A DNA stretch of 64,000 bases, from NCBI RefSeq assembly GCF_004005855.1, contig NZ_SACL01000001.1, positions 930,001 to 994,000 on the forward strand. Reading direction: 5' to 3'. A program made the position numbers and the translations under genes. This stretch comes from Rhodovarius crocodyli. GTDB taxonomy: Bacteria > Pseudomonadota > Alphaproteobacteria > Acetobacterales > Acetobacteraceae. The notes beneath the pieces are model-generated. The model ran no database searches and had not been told where the DNA came from. It saw nothing but the letters and a program-made list of their open reading frames with translations. This document shows positions 61,957 to 64,000 of this stretch, piece after piece (the stretch's first letter is position 1; every line of letters starts with the position of its first letter).

Positions 61957-61974
61957 GGACGCTTTCGGGCGTCC
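61957..61974 (+). promoter_or_regulatory. Stem-loop in the rpsO leader
   Basis: GGACGC (61957-61962) pairs with GCGTCC (61969-61974) around TTTCGG, in the 50-bp space between truB and rpsO, just upstream of the AAGGA before rpsO. S15 regulates its own mRNA through leader structures in several bacteria; this hairpin is a candidate, though an ordinary structure is possible. Confidence 0.45.
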
Positions 61975-61996
61975 GCACCCTGAAGGATCTGGCACG

Positions 61997-62266
61997 ATGT
62001 CGATCACAGCCGAGCGCCGTACCGCGCTCATCGCCGAATACGCGACCAAGCCCGGTGACACCGGCAGCCCCGAAGTGCAGGTCGCCCTGCTGACGGAGCG
62101 GATCAGCAACCTGACCGAGCACCTGAAGACCCACGCGAAGGACTTCCATTCGCGCCGCGGCCTGCTGGTGCTGGTCGGTCAGCGCCGTGGCCTGCTGGAC
62201 TATGTGAAGCGCAAGGAAATGGCTCGCTACCAGAGCCTGATCCAGCGCCTGGGCCTGCGCCGCTAA
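61997..62266 (+). CDS. rpsO: Ribosomal protein S15
   Basis: The 89-residue protein binds 16S rRNA early in 30S assembly. The sequence ([20 protein letters not shown], then [19 protein letters not shown] and [20 protein letters not shown]) is fully typical, including the loop H-D-x-H-S-R-R at the rRNA contact. AAGGA lies upstream of the ATG at 61997. The gene follows truB and is ended by a clear intrinsic terminator. Confidence 0.98.
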   Translation: MSITAERRTALIAEYATKPGDTGSPEVQVALLTERISNLTEHLKTHAKDFHSRRGLLVLVGQRRGLLDYVKRKEMARYQSLIQRLGLRR

Positions 62267-62286
62267 TATCGGCAACGGTAACGAAG

Positions 62287-62319
62287 AACCCGCCCGGCGA
62301 GAGCCTGGGCGGGTTTTTT
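62287..62319 (+). terminator. Intrinsic terminator of the truB-rpsO transcript
   Basis: AACCCGCCC (62287-62295) pairs with GGGCGGGTT (62307-62315), followed by a T-run (62314-62319) then TTTTC. It lies 21 bp after the rpsO stop. Confidence 0.93.
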
Positions 62320-62336
62320 GTTTTCGCTCTCAGGAT

Positions 62337-62490
62337 GAGTATCATTCATTTTAATGATATCGACACTCAAGAGAAGAAAAGTCGTTACTGTTTATATTAA
62401 TATTATTTAATATATTAATTTTTCCTTTAATATCAATGAAATACTATATTATTCGTCACTGTTTTACATATCAATTATCATTGATCATCT
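62337..62490. other. Strongly AT-rich intergenic segment with dyads
   Basis: About 150 bp are mostly A/T in a GC-rich neighbourhood. It has three short perfect dyads: TATCATT/AATGATA (62340-62346 and 62353-62359), ATTAATAT/ATATTAAT (62396-62403 and 62412-62419) and ATCAAT/ATTGAT (62470-62475 and 62480-62485). No gene fits here. It is the presumed promoter and control region of the lipoprotein gene that follows, or acquired DNA. Confidence 0.75.
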
Positions 62491-62536
62491 TAGCGTGACC
62501 ATCGCAATGTATCTCCTCCGCAAAAGGAAGGGGATT

Positions 62537-63952
62537 ATGCTAAAATACGTCACGCTTGGGATTTCAGCATCTCTCTTACTTGGCTGTGTATCACCACCAG
62601 ATCTGAATGTGCGAGATCAATGGGGGCGAGCCTTAACCCCGCTCGGCATACAGGCCGTCTACCCGATGCGGGAAAGCTTCTATCCGGGAGACATCCTGCT
62701 CTACACGCCAAATTCCTGCGGTGAGAACGTTTCCCGGTCCCCGGAGACCGCCAGGTTGGGTTCCGTACCGCTACCACTGCTGCGGCAGGCTTTGCTGGGC
62801 GCATACGGTACACAGCCGCAATTCGCGCCGAGTTTTACCGCAGCCCGAACATCCGCACCCGCTCCCAACAGGCCGGATGCAACGACGCAGGCCTTGCCCA
62901 TCTTCTCGCAGCCCGTGCTCGACGGTTCCGTGGCGCAAACCTTCCTGCCTGATGACGCCACGCCACGCACCGTGCTGCGCGGCAGGCTGGCTGCCTTCCC
63001 GGGTGTCGAGGTGGCAAGCTTCCAGCGCGCTACCCTGACGGGAACCTTGGGCGGCGGAGGAGGCCTCGGAAGCTTTCTGGGCCTGAGCGGCGAAAGGCAG
63101 CAACGCACCTCCATTACCGTCTCGCAGGTGGAGGAACTGGAAATACCTGGGCCCATCATGCTGAACATGATCGCCCAGTACCTGAACAGACCCGAGGCAC
63201 TGGAAACCTTCAACCCCGAGCGCATTCGTGAGATGGAAAGTGCGATGCGGCTGCAGGGCGCCGCTGTTCCCTGTAGAGAAGGCCAGTACCCGCCTTCGAC
63301 GGTCGTTTTCGTCAACCGCGTCTTCTATGCCCGGGCCATCGATTATGATTTCGGCCAGCGCACCGCTCTCGTCGCGGAGGCCGCGGTCGCTTTGTCGCAG
63401 AGAGCGATCAGAAACCGGATCTCGGTCGCGGCGACGCCGAGCGCCGCCAATGGCCTTGTGCAAAGCCTGGAAACCGATGCCAATGAGATTCTCACGGCGC
63501 TCACGACACTGTCCTCGGGCACTGTCCCCGGTGTCAGTTCCACGATAGCGGTGGGGACTTCCGGATCGCTCGTGCTGCGGCAGGCATTCGATCGCCCACT
63601 GGCATTCGGCGTGCACGTCTCCTACCGCTACGGCCTTGACCAGCTATGGAACAGACTGGCCGACGCTCTCGAAGCCCGGCAAACGCCTCAGCCTAAAGAG
63701 GTGGCGGAGATAATCACCATCAGCGCCGATCCGCCAACCCTGACACCAGCCAACCGCTTGTCGGCCAGCTGGCAATGCGATCCGCCTCGCACCGACATCG
63801 AGCGACTTCGTTGCGCCGCACGTGATGAACTTCAGCGTGGCGGAGGGCATACGGGACCATTGGGACCGTTGGGAGGAGGGGGGCCTCTCCGCACTACGCC
63901 GGAAACCATGATGTTGCAGCAGCGCCTGGGTCGCGGGGCTATCTCTCCCTGA
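62537..63952 (+). CDS. Unidentified lipoprotein
   Basis: A 471-residue protein with a lipobox (MLKYVTLGISASLLLGC, cut before Cys17). The ATG at 62537 follows AAGGGG. There are no further membrane segments. Features include an early FYPGDILLYTPNSC with a probable disulfide to a later Cys, a Gly-rich stretch LTGTLGGGGGLGSFLGL, a long helical middle and a Cys pair near the end (WQCDPPR, LRCAARD) before a Gly/Pro tail. Codon choice is less G/C-biased than in neighbours, and the upstream DNA is AT-rich, suggesting later acquisition. I recognise no family and do not assign a function. Confidence 0.72.
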   Translation: MLKYVTLGISASLLLGCVSPPDLNVRDQWGRALTPLGIQAVYPMRESFYPGDILLYTPNSCGENVSRSPETARLGSVPLPLLRQALLGAYGTQPQFAPSFTAARTSAPAPNRPDATTQALPIFSQPVLDGSVAQTFLPDDATPRTVLRGRLAAFPGVEVASFQRATLTGTLGGGGGLGSFLGLSGERQQRTSITVSQVEELEIPGPIMLNMIAQYLNRPEALETFNPERIREMESAMRLQGAAVPCREGQYPPSTVVFVNRVFYARAIDYDFGQRTALVAEAAVALSQRAIRNRISVAATPSAANGLVQSLETDANEILTALTTLSSGTVPGVSSTIAVGTSGSLVLRQAFDRPLAFGVHVSYRYGLDQLWNRLADALEARQTPQPKEVAEIITISADPPTLTPANRLSASWQCDPPRTDIERLRCAARDELQRGGGHTGPLGPLGGGGPLRTTPETMMLQQRLGRGAISP

Positions 63953-64000
63953 CGCGGACGGCTGCAGTTCTGACCGCGATCACATCCTCGGTGCGCGCCC

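Noticed and set aside
62337-62490. Fur box in the AT-rich segment
   Set aside because: The dyads contain TATCATT/AATGATA pieces but spacing (6 nt) does not match the 7-1-7 Fur pattern.

Overview
The window is GC-rich, densely packed bacterial chromosome with long spurious open frames opposite the real genes. Gene content points to an alphaproteobacterium, most likely Acetobacteraceae of the Roseomonas type (inference): orphan Bug/TctC receptors, TRAP transporters, malate synthase G, a Ctc-type L25, a PAP-like pth-ychF block and truB-rpsO. I see no tRNA, rRNA, CRISPR array, phage or transposase gene. The sequence opens inside an AtuA-like gene and ends just after an unidentified lipoprotein.

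Layout. 1-9.7 kb: AtuA/DUF4387 pair, glcB, a gamma-glutamyltransferase, a Bug receptor, a 1-Cys peroxiredoxin, then a Cys-less Rrf2 regulator divergent from a cysK-cysK-cysE cysteine operon. 9.9-20.7 kb: DinG-type helicase and an EamA permease following a compact ABC-dependent capsule export locus (lipoprotein, kpsM, kpsT, kpsE, kpsD on the minus strand), with a one-module KpsC-like glycosyltransferase and an SDR gene divergent from it. 20.7-24.2 kb: a lower-GC PH-domain gene, rnd, aspS. 24.4-37.2 kb: small-molecule uptake and catabolism: Bug receptor plus cysteine hydrolase with a divergent GntR/UTRA regulator, acs, a TRAP receptor-NIPSNAP-cupin-GntR/FCD cluster, a metallo-beta-lactamase-fold lactonase-like enzyme and a complete TRAP transporter. 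37.4-48.9 kb: CBS protein, EF-hand protein, TrmN6-like methylase, large MscS channel, an unusual dipeptidase fusion, an Old Yellow Enzyme homologue, ftsE-ftsX-plsC, a chemoreceptor, a PepSY protein. 49-64 kb: ychF-hypothetical-pth-rplY, an MFS pump, UbiB kinase-pepF, an acyl-CoA ligase with a class III aminotransferase, a sulfite-oxidase-fold protein, truB, rpsO and the terminal lipoprotein preceded by a strikingly AT-rich stretch.

The most unusual signal is not a gene. Four GC-rich multi-hairpin elements occupy four convergent gene junctions (681-933, 4615-4863, 9697-9939, 24160-24358). Two of them share a central 21-bp perfect inverted repeat with a 33-34 nt spacer; the arm sequences differ at five positions and every change is compensated in the opposite arm, so the fold rather than the sequence is conserved. 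One element has replaced the end of the ggt reading frame. Another ~118-bp element (51901-52018) folds into a single hairpin whose arms are themselves palindromes. A structured, apparently non-coding segment with an intrinsic terminator lies just before the acs promoter.

Regulation visible in the sequence: exact or near-exact palindromes lie in front of both GntR-type regulators (26073-26087; 33251-33264), a smaller dyad lies between rrf2 and cysK, and stem-loops sit in the aspS and rpsO leaders. Most genes are in short operons with 4-13 nt overlaps. All functional calls rest on reading the translations and motifs by eye; no database search was run.
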